Shown in pieces: positions 38,645 through 53,000 of a DNA stretch of 64,000 nt. Source of the stretch: Pseudisothecium myosuroides. Lineage: Eukaryota > Streptophyta > Bryopsida > Hypnales > Lembophyllaceae. The first letter of the stretch is position 1; the number at the start of each line of letters is the position of its first letter. The position numbers and the translations under genes are program-made. Location of the stretch: the NCBI GenBank assembly GCA_951799445.1, contig OX637289.1, forward strand, positions 9,143,321 through 9,207,320. The letters run 5' to 3'. Under the pieces are notes generated by a model. The model did no database searches. It had not been told where the DNA came from and was given only the letters and a program-made list of their open reading frames with translations.

Positions 38645-39571
38645 TTAACCCCTAAAGGCCCAAAGTCCCCTTGGGGGACACTTGGAATTTTGGGCAGGCT
38701 CGTGCGACCTGAAATTTCGACCTGATTTTTTGAAACTTTTTTTGAAGATAGAAAATCACATTACCTTTCCAAAAATATAATTTTTTTTTCAATCGGTGCC
38801 CGTGAAAAAAAGTTATGCCGCCCGAAGTCAAAAAAGCAGTTTGCTGGGCAGAAAAAAAAACTTTAAAAAATTGAAAAAAAAAAAAATTGATTTTTTTTCT
38901 CAAAGATCATGTTCTTATCTATATTTGAAGCTTTGATTCATTCTAATTGGACTCAGAATGAGAAAGTTATGGACAATCTTGTTTTTCGGGCAATCTAAGC
39001 ATCTTCTTCAAAAAACAACTTATAAAATTCATTTTTGAATGCAATTTTCGAAATTTTTCAAATTTCAAATTTTCAAAAAGGTTAAGCTTGTTTGCAAGAA
39101 CAATCCCATTGTTGGAATTATGGTTTTTTAATTCCATCTAAGAGCTATTGAAGATTTAGTGTTTTGTTCAATCTCAGAACTAAAATTTTTTTTTTATATG
39201 TGAAAATCAAGTTTTGACATTCTGAAATTTTTTTCCCCAACTCTCAACTCAAATGTTCAACATAAAAAATTTTAACTTTATGGTGTGTAGTGCAAAAAAA
39301 ATCCACAAATGGCCGTCAAAGTCATCTGAAATTGCAATCCAGAGTTCAAAAAAACTTCTTTTTCCAACTTCAAACACTAATATCTTCCAATCCGTACGGT
39401 CAAACTTCATTAAATTTTTACCACATGATTTGAGACAAGTGAAGTACAAGATCCTACGATTAGATTCTAAAAAAAAAGTTTCTTTTGGTTTAGGGAGTGA
39501 TCGCAGCAGAAATGGCAGTTTTCAGTGGTTTCGGAGCCAGAAAATGCCTTAGGCCTTCATATAGGGGTTAA
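38645..39571 (+). mobile_element. Family A element, full length
   Basis: TTAACCCCTAAAGGCCCAAAG to ATATAGGGGTTAA, 927 bp. The left end carries 'ccccttgggggac', shared in form with copies at 10649, 40141 and 61265. The two short frames inside are antisense to one another and not protein-like. Confidence 0.7.
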
Positions 39572-40140
39572 AACAGTCAAAATGGCAAGGCCAGAATGTT
39601 TACATCTATTGACAAAGAAGAGATGCAATATATATATATATAAAAGGCAAAACTAAGTTAGTAGTTTTCCAAAAATTTAGGCACCCTTTAAATTATTTAT
39701 TTTTTGAACAAGCTACTAGGAAGCTATAGTATATTTCAAGTTACAATATAAATTTTAGTATAAAGGTCAAATAGCAAAATTTAGTTATAATAAATAGATA
39801 TCTATTTTTAAAAAATTGTACATACAACACTTCAACTCTCTTTAGTGTGAATTTTGAATTTTTTTTGAAAAAAAAAAAAATTCAATAAAGAAAGATGTGC
39901 TTATGGAGATACGTAGAAAACATCCCATAATCAACACTAACCAAAATGAAATACGTTCATTTGAACCAAAAAGCATCACAAAAACCTAGATATTGATTAC
40001 ACAAGCTATATGCAATCAAAATATGAGTCTATAAGAGCCGCTAGTTAGCGTGTATTTTTTGGTGCACTTTGGTACAAAACTTTGAAAATTCATAACCTAT
40101 TCATACAATGTCTACATATTGCATGCTGAGGTACGTTGGT
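39572..40140. other. Unassigned intergenic DNA
   Basis: (TA)n run at about 39629-39641. Part of this stretch (39770-39850) resembles 38230-38330 in inverse orientation ('gttgtatgtccaagtttt' versus its complement), so it may belong to an unrecognised repeat. Confidence 0.35.
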
Positions 40141-41062
40141 TTAACCCCTAAAGGACCATTGTCCCTTTGGAGGACAAATGCGTTTTCGGACAGGTACCTA
40201 CGGGTTAAAAGTTTCTCTTGATTTTTGGAAACTTTTTTTGGAGGTAGAAAAGTTGATTAGCTTCATGGGAATATAAGTTTTTTCACAATCGGTGCCTGGG
40301 AACAAAAGTTATGACCAAATAAGCTCAAAACAAGGGACGGGGGGAAGCAAAAAAAAATTTGCAAATTTTTTTTTTTTTTGAATTTCTTTTCATCATAGAT
40401 CATATTTTTGTCTATTGGGAAAGCTTTGATTCATTTCATTTGGATTTTTTATGAGGAAGTTATGGACATTCTTGTTTTTCGGGCAGTTAGAGCATCTTCT
40501 TGAAAAAAATAACTCGTAGGATTCATTTTTGAATGCAATTTTTGCAATTTTTCAAAAAAAATAAAAATTCATGGTTTAGTTTACTTGCTGAAACAATCTC
40601 ACCATTGGGATTAGTGCATTTTAATTCCATCTAAAAGATGTTAGTAATTTAGATTTTCCTTCTATCTCGTACCTACTTCTACTTAACAATTTTTTTAAGA
40701 ATGAAAATTAAATTTTTTTGAGTTTTTTTTTCCTAGACTCTTAACTCAATTCTCCACTATGAACATTTAAAGCTTAAAACTCTATAGTGCAAAAAATTTA
40801 AGTTAAAAATGTTCAATGTCAAAAAATCCAGTCCCGCAATGTGCTGAAAAACTTGTTTTTTCCACTTTAAACGTAGATATCTTACAATCGGTGCGGTAAA
40901 AAATTTTGAAATTTTTTCTATACTTTTTTATACCAATTAGGTGTAAGATCCTATAGTTAGATGTGAAAGAAAAACAATTAATTTTTTTTATCTCTTTGCT
41001 ACAAAAATGACAATTTTCAGTGTTTTTTGGCAGAAAAAAGGCCTCGGTCCTGTAGGGGTTAA
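40141..41062 (+). mobile_element. Family A element, full length
   Basis: TTAACCCCTAAAGGACCATTG to CGGTCCTGTAGGGGTTAA, 922 bp, both TTAA sites intact. The inverted ends match over the first ~16 bases. Confidence 0.75.
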
Positions 41063-44000
41063 TTGCCAATGAGATCTAATAATTTAAATTGTATTTAACA
41101 ATAATATCTACTATGCTCAATTGTAATTAGAAATGATTACAGGTGTGCATACTTGAGAAAAGTCCAATTGGATAAGCCTATTATAGATAATTTTTTTCTT
41201 ATAAAGTGTATATGTAGTTTGAAATGTACATTACAAGATGAAATTAGCACACATAGAGTAACCCAAATTTGTGTTTGTCTTAGGCTCTTAAATTCTGAGA
41301 AAAGCAACATGCTCTCAAGGTGTTACACAAAAATGTCGGTTTAGTGCTTTATTCAATAATATTGTGATTGACTAATAGCTAGTATTCCACAACTTAGAAA
41401 ATGTATAAGGTAGAATAGCCCATTGTAGTCAAATGACCCCATAGTGGACACCTAAAGAATGATCCCATCATGGATTTTTTTAGTATGTGAAATTTGGGCC
41501 ACAATGCATGAGTAATGGAGTAATTAGTGACCTCGATCATTATAGTAAATACACCCCAAAATTGCATTGTGTCTTAAACCGCACCCTAAAATAAGCCTCC
41601 AAACGATATAAGCACCTATTCAAAATTATTAATGAGTGAGATATGACGGCTTTTGATTAGATTTGTGTTATTACAATTGAATACAAGGGCTTCAATGCTT
41701 ACATAATAAGAGGATTTAAGTCTCTGACAACTCTTAATGTAAATTGCATTTTGAGTGGATTGTTGTTTATTGCAGTAAAAGCGGGTTTGTTGCTTTACAA
41801 GCTTGCATATTTTCTTGAATATCAATGACACAATTTTAGCTCTATATCTTTCACTTCTGACACCTTAGGAGGGGGAGATTTTGAATGTGGTCGTTCATTT
41901 TGAAGGCTACCTATGAGTTGGTGTAATCACTCTACTTTCAAAACTTTGTACCCCCACTGTGGTCTCATATTTTCCAAAATCAGTAAATTGATTGTGCATT
42001 TCTTCTTTTTCAACACATCTTTTTCTTGTCTTGTTTTTATTATTAACTATTTAGCCTTCAAATTACCCACAATTTGATTTGTGACAGTTTTGAGTGTACT
42101 CACCTTAGAAACTTCTAACTTTTTATTGTGAATTCATTGTAAGAATTTGACTTTTTAGGCCTTTCATGTTTGGAAAATATTATAATTCTTTTAGGATGAA
42201 CATCATGGATTCAAATTTTGATGGTTCTAGGATAGTCTATAACCTCTTTTGGACCATGATGCACTAAATACTTCAAAAATTCATAGCAAATTATACTTTG
42301 TCAAAAAAATATAATTTCAATTGCTCTTCATTGTTTCTCACACTTGTCTTTATGTAGGAAAAAAATTGAAAAATTTCGGCAATAGCTAAGGCCAAACGCC
42401 TAGTTTTGACCACAATGGGCTATTTTACCTTACTAATAAAACTCTCTTTTGCAAAATTTTAGTCACATTATTAACATTGTTTCCTTATGCATTTTCAATC
42501 ATACAACCTATTGTGAACTTTAGTATTGATTTTAGACTTTTTTTCTTCTTTCTTTACAATGGAAATACGAAGTCATGTTTGTTGTGTTGAGCACATTTAG
42601 ACACCATACTGAAAGTATAGATTGAAGGTTTATCCTGAATCACTATTGACACCTCATAACTAGTCAATTTTTCATTAATAATTTAATAGATCATTTTGGA
42701 ATATTCTTGTTGACCCTCATAAAAGTTGAATAAAATTAAATTCTATACCACTTAAATATTTTTTTTTAAATTCTTAAAATAAGCATTTAATTGAAGTTTC
42801 AAGTTGAAGATCTATAACCATGTTTCTAAATATGGAATGATATGGAAATTATTTTAATTTTCACAATCTTCTACATTCTAATTTACTTCTAATTATTTGT
42901 TAAATTTTCAGATTTTTCAAGAGCATTTTGAATTTGATATGAATTTTCTTCATTTTGATCCAAAAATTCATGGTAATTATAATTTTCACAAAAAAAATTG
43001 AAATTATTATAACATGTGATTTCATCTTTGAAAAATATAACCAAAAAAAATCACATATATAAATAGATAAAAAATAAAAGATACAAAGTTTAGTTTACTT
43101 GAAAGACTTTTAAGTTCAACTACATTGTCATGAGTTCCAATCTTCAGGGGTTAACAAAGTCACATCAACATCCAAAAAATAAATAATAGCCTCTTCTAAG
43201 GTTTACAGTTGGAAGCTATGTGATTATTATTTTTTTGGACTATAATTTATCTTTTTTTCTTCCAAAATAAGTTGACTAAAGAATGTGTGAGAATATCCCT
43301 ATTTCTCCATTATTTTGCTATTTAAAAGAAAATTCAATAAGTTTAACGAAGTGTATTGAGCAAAAGGATCCACAATGGGCTTCGGTGTTTTTTAGTAGTA
43401 AAATATTACCAAATTTCACCCACTCTCCAAGTACTTCAATTTTATAATAAGAATTAAAGAGGTAGAAATTATATTTTTTTGCCTAATTGTACTAGATCTA
43501 CTGATTGAATTTAGCCATTTGACCTTGTGCCAAAAGTTTACATCACCTACGAGCTAGATAAGCACCAAACACTAATTGCATGTACTACTCTCATCATGGT
43601 CATACATTTTGAATAAGGTCATCAAATCTTAGCCATCCAATAACAGCTCCCCTACCCTAATATTTAATTCAACATCCAATATCCTAAGGCTCTCTCCCCA
43701 ATGCACTTTCATGTCACTATATTAGTTCTTGTACAAAAATTAGGAGCCAAGACCTATATCAAGGTTTGGCGCTCATAGCTACAATTTCAAAAGTTTCATT
43801 ATTTTATAGCCAACATCACAATCCACCTTGAATGAAGGATTTTTAATTTGGATATTGAATTTTGAAATTGAATTTTATTGTGCCCATGTGCAAAACACAA
43901 ATCATTTCAGGACAGAGTGGAGTACTGTAGGATCCAAGTTCAATGGTTTGTCTGTTTCAATTGATCTTTGTAGTTTAGGTTTGCGATCAATGGGGCTTGC

Positions 44001-47000
44001 AAAATTTGATGACATTGATGCTCAACATAGAGAGGTATAGAAGTCTCACAATATTGTGAATTCAATCTCTTTTTAGATCTACAACTGTATTTTGCAAACT
44101 CGTAATTCATCTTAGTATCTAAGTAGAAACCAACCTCTTGTATTTGTTGTATGATTCAAATTGTGAAAATGTAGCATGTAAGATATCAACAAGCCCCGTT
44201 TGGCATGACTTCATTGGCAAGACATTGTCCATAAACGATTCACAAAGAAAATGAATCTGATCACTCATAATGGAACTGCCTCAAGCTATGGGAAAAATAA
44301 AATGTGGGACTATTTAGATGGTGTCAGTGTCATTTACTAATCGTAATTTGATGCAACATTTGTATAAGTTTAGAAAAACCATTTTTATATCATTACCTTC
44401 TTAGGTTTTGCAAGCTAAGTTTTAGTGAATTCAATAAGTTGCTCTATAACTTGTGCTTGGTTGTCTTGCATACATGCTTGATGTATAAAAGAGTACTAGG
44501 CAATGTTGAAGATGATTGTACACATTTCACATGCTTTCATTTATCAAGAATTGGCTAAGGAACTGATTTACAAACCACGTTGAATTGATTGTGGCAATGC
44601 ATGCTAACAAGTTTTGGACCATTGAGAATTTTCCTTACGTTGTTTGCTTGGAAGCTTAGCTCACTCTTCGTAGGTGTTGTGGAGTTTGACAGGGTCACAG
44701 GTTCATTGATAATTAATACTTGTATATTATAGTTGTTGAATAATGTAGTAATTTGATAGTTAGAGAGGTCTTTTTTTTAATGGAGCATTCCTTCTCAACT
44801 CAATGTACATTCTGACAATCTTACTTGTAAATGATGACATTAGGTTTGCTACTGAAATGACAAGAAATGGTTATTGATAGGTATTGCTACATTTCTACTT
44901 TCAAACCATTCACTACTTTGCCAATACTCTAGCATTCCTTGTCACCTCTATTATTACTACTTTCCTTCAGACCGTTGCCAAGTTTCAATAATTCAAATCA
45001 TGTAGAAGCCAAAAATTGACTTGAAAATTTTCATTTCTTGCCAGTATACATATACCATGAAGATGCATATGTTGCTTTTTTGTTTTCCTCATCAAAATCT
45101 ATGTATAGCCAGAATTCACTAATGTTCATATGCTTAGCAAAATTATTGTCTCCCAAGGATGGATAAAAGTAGCCACCTCATTGAAAGTCTAAGAAAAGGC
45201 TAAGGTAGGAGGCTCTTAAATGGAGTAGGCATTAAGAACAGACCCTATAAAATGGTTGTTAAATGGACTTGAGGAAGGTCTGAAATTGACTTGTATAGTC
45301 ATTGAATGAATCAAGGAAAAAAACATTATTAATTGCAAGAGCAAATCATTCTTTTTGCTTTCCCCATTTTTCTTTACAATTGCGGCAAGTGAACCATAAA
45401 TAGGGACCTATGATCCAACTTGTTTGAAAATTCATAAGTAATTAAAAAATGCTTGGAAAAATACAGAACCACTTGTGTTAGATTCCTCATCTATTTCTCT
45501 TTGTCTGAAAAATGAGCTGAAATTATTCTCGTCCAATGCAATACACAAAAAAGGCGGACCAGCCCTTAGATTGCCATTTCTGAGCCTCCTACCTTAAATC
45601 ACTTTTTTTTTTTTTTAATTAATTAATTTTTTAACCTTAAATCACTTTTAAAAAACAGAAAAACAAAACACGCTGATGGGCTTACGCTATCGTAGTTGGT
45701 TATTAGAGTAGCACGGCCTATTCCTGAGGTCTGACAAGACTGCAAGATTTGTGGCAGGGATCCCTGGCGTACTGGATTGTGTAACTTAACTGGCTGGCAA
45801 CCACAGGAAGAATGTTGCCTTGGCTTTGGAACAAGGGACTGATAAGCTTACAAAACAAAGGTTGTGGATCCAGCTGAAGCTCGGCTATCCAAGAGAGATT
45901 TGATCTTTATATGTGTCGTGGTTATCCACGATAATAAGTCCTCAGTTCCTCACTCTTTTGATTCTTGGGGGAAGATAAGTTGACTGCATTCCGCAATCAT
46001 AACACCATCATTCAGGTGACATAATTACTGGCTGATTACAAAATTGGGTGCAATCAATGATAGAAAGAAACAGGGAAATTAAGCAACGTACAAATTGTCA
46101 CTTCAGTTCAGGACTTCAGGTGTCCATTGATGCAGGCAGCAAGTAAACTTGATCACCTGGGATAAGCTTAATGGTACACCAGCAACAAATTGTACTGCTG
46201 ATTTGATATTTATATGATATGAAACTTTTCCACCTTCTTTTTCCACGTTTTCAAAAATTCACTTCCAATGTACAGTACTCCCCCCGAAAATGAAAATTTT
46301 ATAACATGTTTTCAACTTTGGAAAAAAAAAATTCATTTTGAAAACAGAGTGAGAAGGACTGTGAAGTGGGAATAAGGTGCACAAAGAATAAGTGAATAAG
46401 TGTGAATAAATTATTTTCAATTGAGGCCTTACTGGCAGTTGAAAGAGGATTTTAGTGGACTTTAGCATGCACTAGTGTAGCCATGTGCCATTGCCACACC
46501 CAAGACAAAAGTAAAAGTCATTTAAAAAAACAAAAAAAATTCAAAAATCCATAACTTTTCCACTGTAGGTCCAAATGCCACAAAACAAAGCCCTTGCATC
46601 CCTCCTTGCCAAGGGCTTTGCAACGTTACCAAGAACGCGATAATTTGACACATAGTTCAAAAGATATATAATTTAGCATAATTTAGCAAATTTTAGGAAC
46701 AAAAAATAACTCAAAAATCCATAACTTTCCCACCGTTGGTCCAAACGCCACGAAACCAAGCCCGTGCACCCCTCCTCGCCGAGGGCTTTCCAACGGTACC
46801 AAGCACGGCACTAAGGGACACACAGTCCGGGAGATCTCAACGTGACAAACAAACAAATATAACACTTAAATATAAAAGAATATACCATGCAAAGTTAATA
46901 GAAGAGATTATTTGGACATTGTATGAAGAAGTTATGAATTTTCAAAGAGTTATCTCTTGGTATACTAAAAACCAACATTAGACTCTCATTCTCAGATTTT

Positions 47001-50000
47001 GTACATCTTGTCTAATCAATATCTAAAAAAAAATGACTCTTTCTAGTCCAATGTAGGTGTTGCATTTTGGGCAATGTTCACTATAGGTGTACATACCTCA
47101 CATGGTTACATTTCTATCATTTAACAAATCCGTGAACCATTTTGTTGAGGCATATTTTCAAAAATATTACTTTCTTTGAACTCCCTGTTTCGTCAGCAGT
47201 ATTTTGGATATCTCATAAATTCATGAAGGTTGCATATACTGGTAAAATGGTTCCAAACCTATGCAAACCAGGCTTGCTCCTTGGTATGTCCACAGACTCT
47301 AGGGGAAGGGGGGTCCTAGGTTTGGTTTCTTAACCCCTAAAGGACCGGACTGCGTTTTTTGGCTGTATAGATATTTTGGGCAGGTCCGTGTGACTAGAGA
47401 TTTCCATATTTTAAGCTGAAATTTTAATAGAAGGTGGGCGCGAGGAATATCTTCCATATGCACTAAATTTCAGCACATTTGGAAATAGGAGTCAAAAGTT
47501 ATGGTCAAATATGTTACTTTTTTTCGTAACTGGGCAGTCCGGGCAGCAAGAAAAATTTGGCAAAAATTTGATTTTTTTTTTAAAATATTTTTTTTCTTGT
47601 AGATTATATTTTTGTCCATCTGGAAAGCTTTGATTCATTTCATTTGGATTTGTTATGAGAAAGTTATGGACATTCTTGTTTTTCGGGCAGTTAGAGCATC
47701 TTCTTGAAAAAAATAACTTGTAAAATTCATTTCTAAATGCTATTTTTGCAATTTAAAAAAAATAAAAATTCTCATGGTTTAGTTTACTTGCTAGAACAAT
47801 CTCACCATTGGGATTAGTGTATTTTAATTCCATCTAAAATATATTAATGTTTTAGATTTTCCTTCTATCTCGTACCTACTTCTACTGAATAATTTTTTTA
47901 GGAATGATAATTAAGTTTTTTTGAATATTGTTTTTGTTCCTAGACTCTCAACTCAATCCTCCACTATAAAGATTTGAAGCACAAAACTCTGTAGTGCAAA
48001 AATTTTAAGTGAAAAATGTTTAAAGTCAAAAAATCTAGTCCCGCAATGTGCTGAAATACTTGTTTTTTCCACTTTAAACACAGATTTCTTGCAATCTGAG
48101 CGGTCAAAAATTCTGAAATTTTTTCCACACATTCTCATACTAGTTAGGTTTAAGATCCTACGGTTAGATGTGAAAAAAAAACATTTTTCATTTTTTTTTA
48201 CTCCTTGCTATAGAAATGGCAGTTTTGGTGGTTTTTTGGCAGAAAAATGGCCTTGGGCCTTTAGGGGTTAAAATTTCACAATGGAGAAGTTGGAATGATA
48301 CAAAAATTTGTGGCATTAACCCTGGTGACATTAACCCTGGTGGCATTAACCCTAGAACAGTAGGCTGGTCATTGTACAAATCATCCTCTTTGGTATTTGT
48401 GTAAATCATTTGCTTAAAAAACACCAAGAGCACTCATTGGAGGTCATACTACTATGCAAGATCTCCTCTTTCCACAAAAAAGTCAAAGAATGAATTTCAC
48501 AATGGAGAAGTTGGAATGATACAAAACTTTGTGGCATTAGCCTTGGAACACCAGGTTGATCATCGTGGAAATCATCCTTTTTGGTACCTATGTGAATCAT
48601 TTGCTTAAAAAAAACCAAGAGCACTCATTGGAGGTCAAACTATTGTGCAAGACCTCCTTTTTCTACACACAAGTCTAAGGATGAACATCTACATTTCTGT
48701 CTCTTACATAGAAAGATTCTTTGTCATCCATCAAACACTTAGTGTCCACAGCACATTACAAGGTTAATTCTTGAAAATACTCACATTGCCATGAAATGGG
48801 TTTCTCTCCTTTCAGAATAGAACCAATAAACAACGCAACGTCTGATATCTGCAAGTCCCAGGTTCCGAAGCACAGACAACCCAAGTTTACGATACACATT
48901 CAAAACCAACCCCCCTCGGAACCGTACAAATCGAAATTTCTAATTAATATGAGCGTCTTAGGATCAACTGTCAGCGAAGTATGCACTGGAAATTTTTCCA
49001 GGAGGGAATTGAAAGTCAAACTGGCTGGTGTCAACAACAACAGCAACAAGTCAAACTGGCTAAAGTAGTTCAACGAAGTTAGCTGACAAAATAGCCTACA
49101 CGTAGACTCAACTTTTAGTTTTCGTCGATTCAGATAAGTTCGGCTTATCAGGGAAAAGCAGAAATGTTCAAGAGCCCACTCATTCCATGCTGACTCGTGT
49201 CTACTGCATGTTCTTGCCTCTTCAATAAAGTCTCCTTAATTTTAGAAACAATGGTGCCATGTAGCTAACCTGATCTACAAGGGCAATTTGCTAAGTAGTC
49301 TTTTTCCACAAGAAATCAGTCCTTCCACTGTCCTTACACACTACACATGGTGTGCTAACGAAAGGAAGCAAATCCAAAAGTAGAAATGCAAACTGGAGAA
49401 CAAGAAACACTTGATCACCACAACTGGAAACGCTGGTCAACAGAACCATCAACTATGACCGACATACAAGTTCAGAAGTAGCGTTGATTGGCAAAACCGG
49501 GGATGTAGTGCCAAATTTGCATGAGGAAGTCCTCTGCGATACACATACATAAAATATCATAATTACAATCTAAGACAAACAAGGGTTTGGTATTGTAAAG
49601 AATGTCCTCGAGTGTTGTTACATCTCTCTCATTTCTTCAATTTGTACATGTCAGGCTCAAAGTGATAGGGCTTGCTAGGCTTCGCCATCTCCATTCCAAT
49701 GAAAGCAAATATGAAGAGAACCGTGTACAGGAACAGATAGTCTTGCTGCACAATACAAGAGCCTGTCAAATGATCTCCCCCGAAAAGATCACGCAAACAC
49801 TTGTAATAGCAGAGAAGGAAAACCATTTGATACTGAAATACAGCCCTACTAAAACGTCCCAGATGGTCCATTATACTTACATCGATATCGAAGTAAACAC
49901 CTGCGGCAAGGCCGGGAAGGAAGAGCCACGATATAGCACCTGCACAAAACATGGACACCTCACACGTAAGCCACTCTAGGAATCATCAAAATTTTCAGTG

Positions 50001-53000
50001 CAACTGCCAGCACCTGCCAGAATCATAAGGAAGAGGATACTAAAACCGTTACGAACCTAATTCCGTCTCGTAGACTGAACCTCGACACCAACAAGTCATC
50101 TATTCATATATAGTTGGTCAGCCTTCAATTAGATGTAAGCATGACTTGGCTAAATGTCAGTGGACCTTTGAATGCAAAATGGGGTTGTCTACTCTCACTT
50201 ATAGTGGTCTAAAACTTCCCACTTTGAACGATTGCATAAGAGATTGATATATAACAAATAAACTTAATCTCCAGAGAGTTTGACTCCTGTGATCTGTCCA
50301 GTGAGCGCTAAAGTGATCTCCCAATGAAACCGCGCTCCTAGATATTGGTTGGAATGCTTAAAGTGACGCAAACAGTATATCCTCCGCCTTTCATTCCAGC
50401 TGAAAGGCTACTCACCTTGAGCACCAACAGGTCCTCCAGACGTTTCAAAGACCTCCTTTATACCTTCCCACCAAGTACCTGCAGTGCAAGCCACAACCAA
50501 TCAGTGCCTGGAGCATGACACCACTGCTGAATTATAAATCAGATAAAACTCCATAGTGAAGCCGGGTTGGGTGACCAGCTTACCGTCGTCACCTTCATGC
50601 CAACTGTGTGCACCATCCGCCTCGCCCCACGGGAACGTCTCCGAGAGTTCCTGCAAGTTACCACCCAAGTTTTCGTTCAGAAAAATGGACGTGCTGCAAG
50701 TAGGGTACCAAGCACCCCATCACAATAGCTACTCTCCACTGATTAGCTTCAATCGATTGCTGATTCCTCCCTACTGATTAGCACTTTCAGTATAGCTTGG
50801 AATGATCGCTGGATTAATACTAAAACGACATTGTCAGAGTGCCAATTTAGTGGGTTATTAGTACCTTTTGAGTGTGCTCACGGATCAAAATTTGAAAAAG
50901 TGCTCGAAAACGTTATAATTGCACTTCAATCGTGCCATTTCAGTCATGTCACATTTTTTAAATTACTGGTAACCTAATTATCACCCAAAAACATCTTTGA
51001 TTTACCTCAAAGTGATGGAAACCCTCCGCAAATGCCACTTCGGCATCAAATCTCACTCTAATGAAATTCACTCCTTGATGAAAAAGCCGAATTCTTAATT
51101 TTTGCAAAAGAAATACAGAACCAGTTCCCAAATTTCACGAACAAAAGCTGAAAAAATCTCCAACCGTGTCCCAAACCCTGTACTGGGTTTCGGACAACCC
51201 CAGGGCTCACCCATTTGATATCCCAAAGGCACTAAAATCTTGCCATTTCAATCATAACCCATTTATGAATTACCACTCAAAAACCAAATAGCCACTCGAA
51301 AACATCTCAGAGTGATTAAAACCCTCCGCGAATGCCACTCCGGCATCAAATCTCAATCTAATGAAATTCACTCCTTGTTGAGAAACCCGAATTTCATTTT
51401 TTGCAAAAGAAGCACAGAAATAGTTCCCCAAGCTGAACAAACAGTCCCAAGCCCTAGCCTGGGGTTCGGAAAGCGCAAGGGCTCACCAATTCATATCCTG
51501 CGGTTTCGTGGATGTCTCGATAATCCTCCTCCAAATCGGGCTCCACTCCACTGCTGTTGCCAGCTTTGCGAACGACGGAGCGAGGCAGCCGCTGCTGCAC
51601 CGCGGAGACGAACTTCCTGTCGTTGCTGCTGCTGCTGCTGGTGGAGCAGACGTTCGAGGAGGTGATGCGGGGCGCCAGGCAGGCGATGGTGGAGAGGCAC
51701 GCCATAGCTGCTGCCATTGTGGATTGTGTGGGGAAGAAGATCAGAGACGACGGAGGGAGCTTGGCCGCTGCCTGGGGATGGAATTCGAGAGATCGGAGAG
51801 CCAGGGCTTGAACGAGGTTCCTGGGATCTCATCTCTTTTGGAGACCTCGCTGTGGCACATCCATACCTTAACCCCAAACGCCTCAATCCTTTTTTTGAAT
51901 TTTTGCAAATTTTTGCTTATATCTTTGTACAGAAATATCAGGTATTGGAATTTCATGAATTTGGTCATTAACACCTCAAGGCCCAAGGCATATTTGGATT
52001 TAAAAACATTGTTGCCTTTGAATTGATATAGTTCAAAATGTTAGCAAGGTATAAAAATCTCAACCGTACATTCTTGTAGTGTACATGCTGTAGATGACAT
52101 GAATCAAATTTGGATTCATTTGACCGTGTAGATTGCAAGATTATAATGTTTTAGTGTAGGAAAAAGATGCTGAAATTTTCTTAGAAACACATTTGGAGGT
52201 GAAATTCAATTTCTAAACCTCCTCAAATGAAAAAAATTTAAACTACAAAGTGATTCAAAATCAACATACAAACACATTGGTGACAAAAAAACATCATTGA
52301 ATTGACTCATTGTGTCTGCAAAACGACTTGCAAATGTCAAAAAAATAGCAAGAAAAGTTGCAAAAAACACAACTAAGGCTGAACCTCCTTCTACTAGAAT
52401 GCTTCTCAGTCACTCATAAATTCTTGGATTGATATGAAAATTTAGCCTCACAAACTAGACTAGTATATGCAACTTTTCCAAAAACTTTTATTGAAATCGA
52501 ACATTGTATGAAGAAGAAACAAGCCGCCAAAGTTCACTGTAATCCAAAAATGTCAGGGTTTTGAACTTCGAATTGCTCCCAAACATTCAAAACAACTTGG
52601 ATTGACTTGAAAATTCTACCACAATAACTAGACATCAAGAAGAATATAATCCAACAAATTTTTATTGAAAACTAACATTGGAGGAAGGAGATACAAGCCC
52701 CCGAAGTTGCAGCCTTCAAATGCAGTTTGGTGACCTCAAATTGAACCTGTGAACTTCAATTGGCTTCCAAGAAATCAATACGTCTTGGATTGATCTGAAA
52801 CTTTTACCACATAAACTAGAAGAGAGAACACAAATTCCCCAACAAGTTTTATTGAATTTGGACATTGGATGCAAAAGTTACAGCACTTTGAATTAGACTT
52901 GAAACTTTGTGAGGCCTTCTTTGGGCCCCTTGGGCGTTGAGGGGTTAACCCTTGAACGTTGGGTTGGTGACCATGGAAATCAACCCTTTTGGCACTGTAT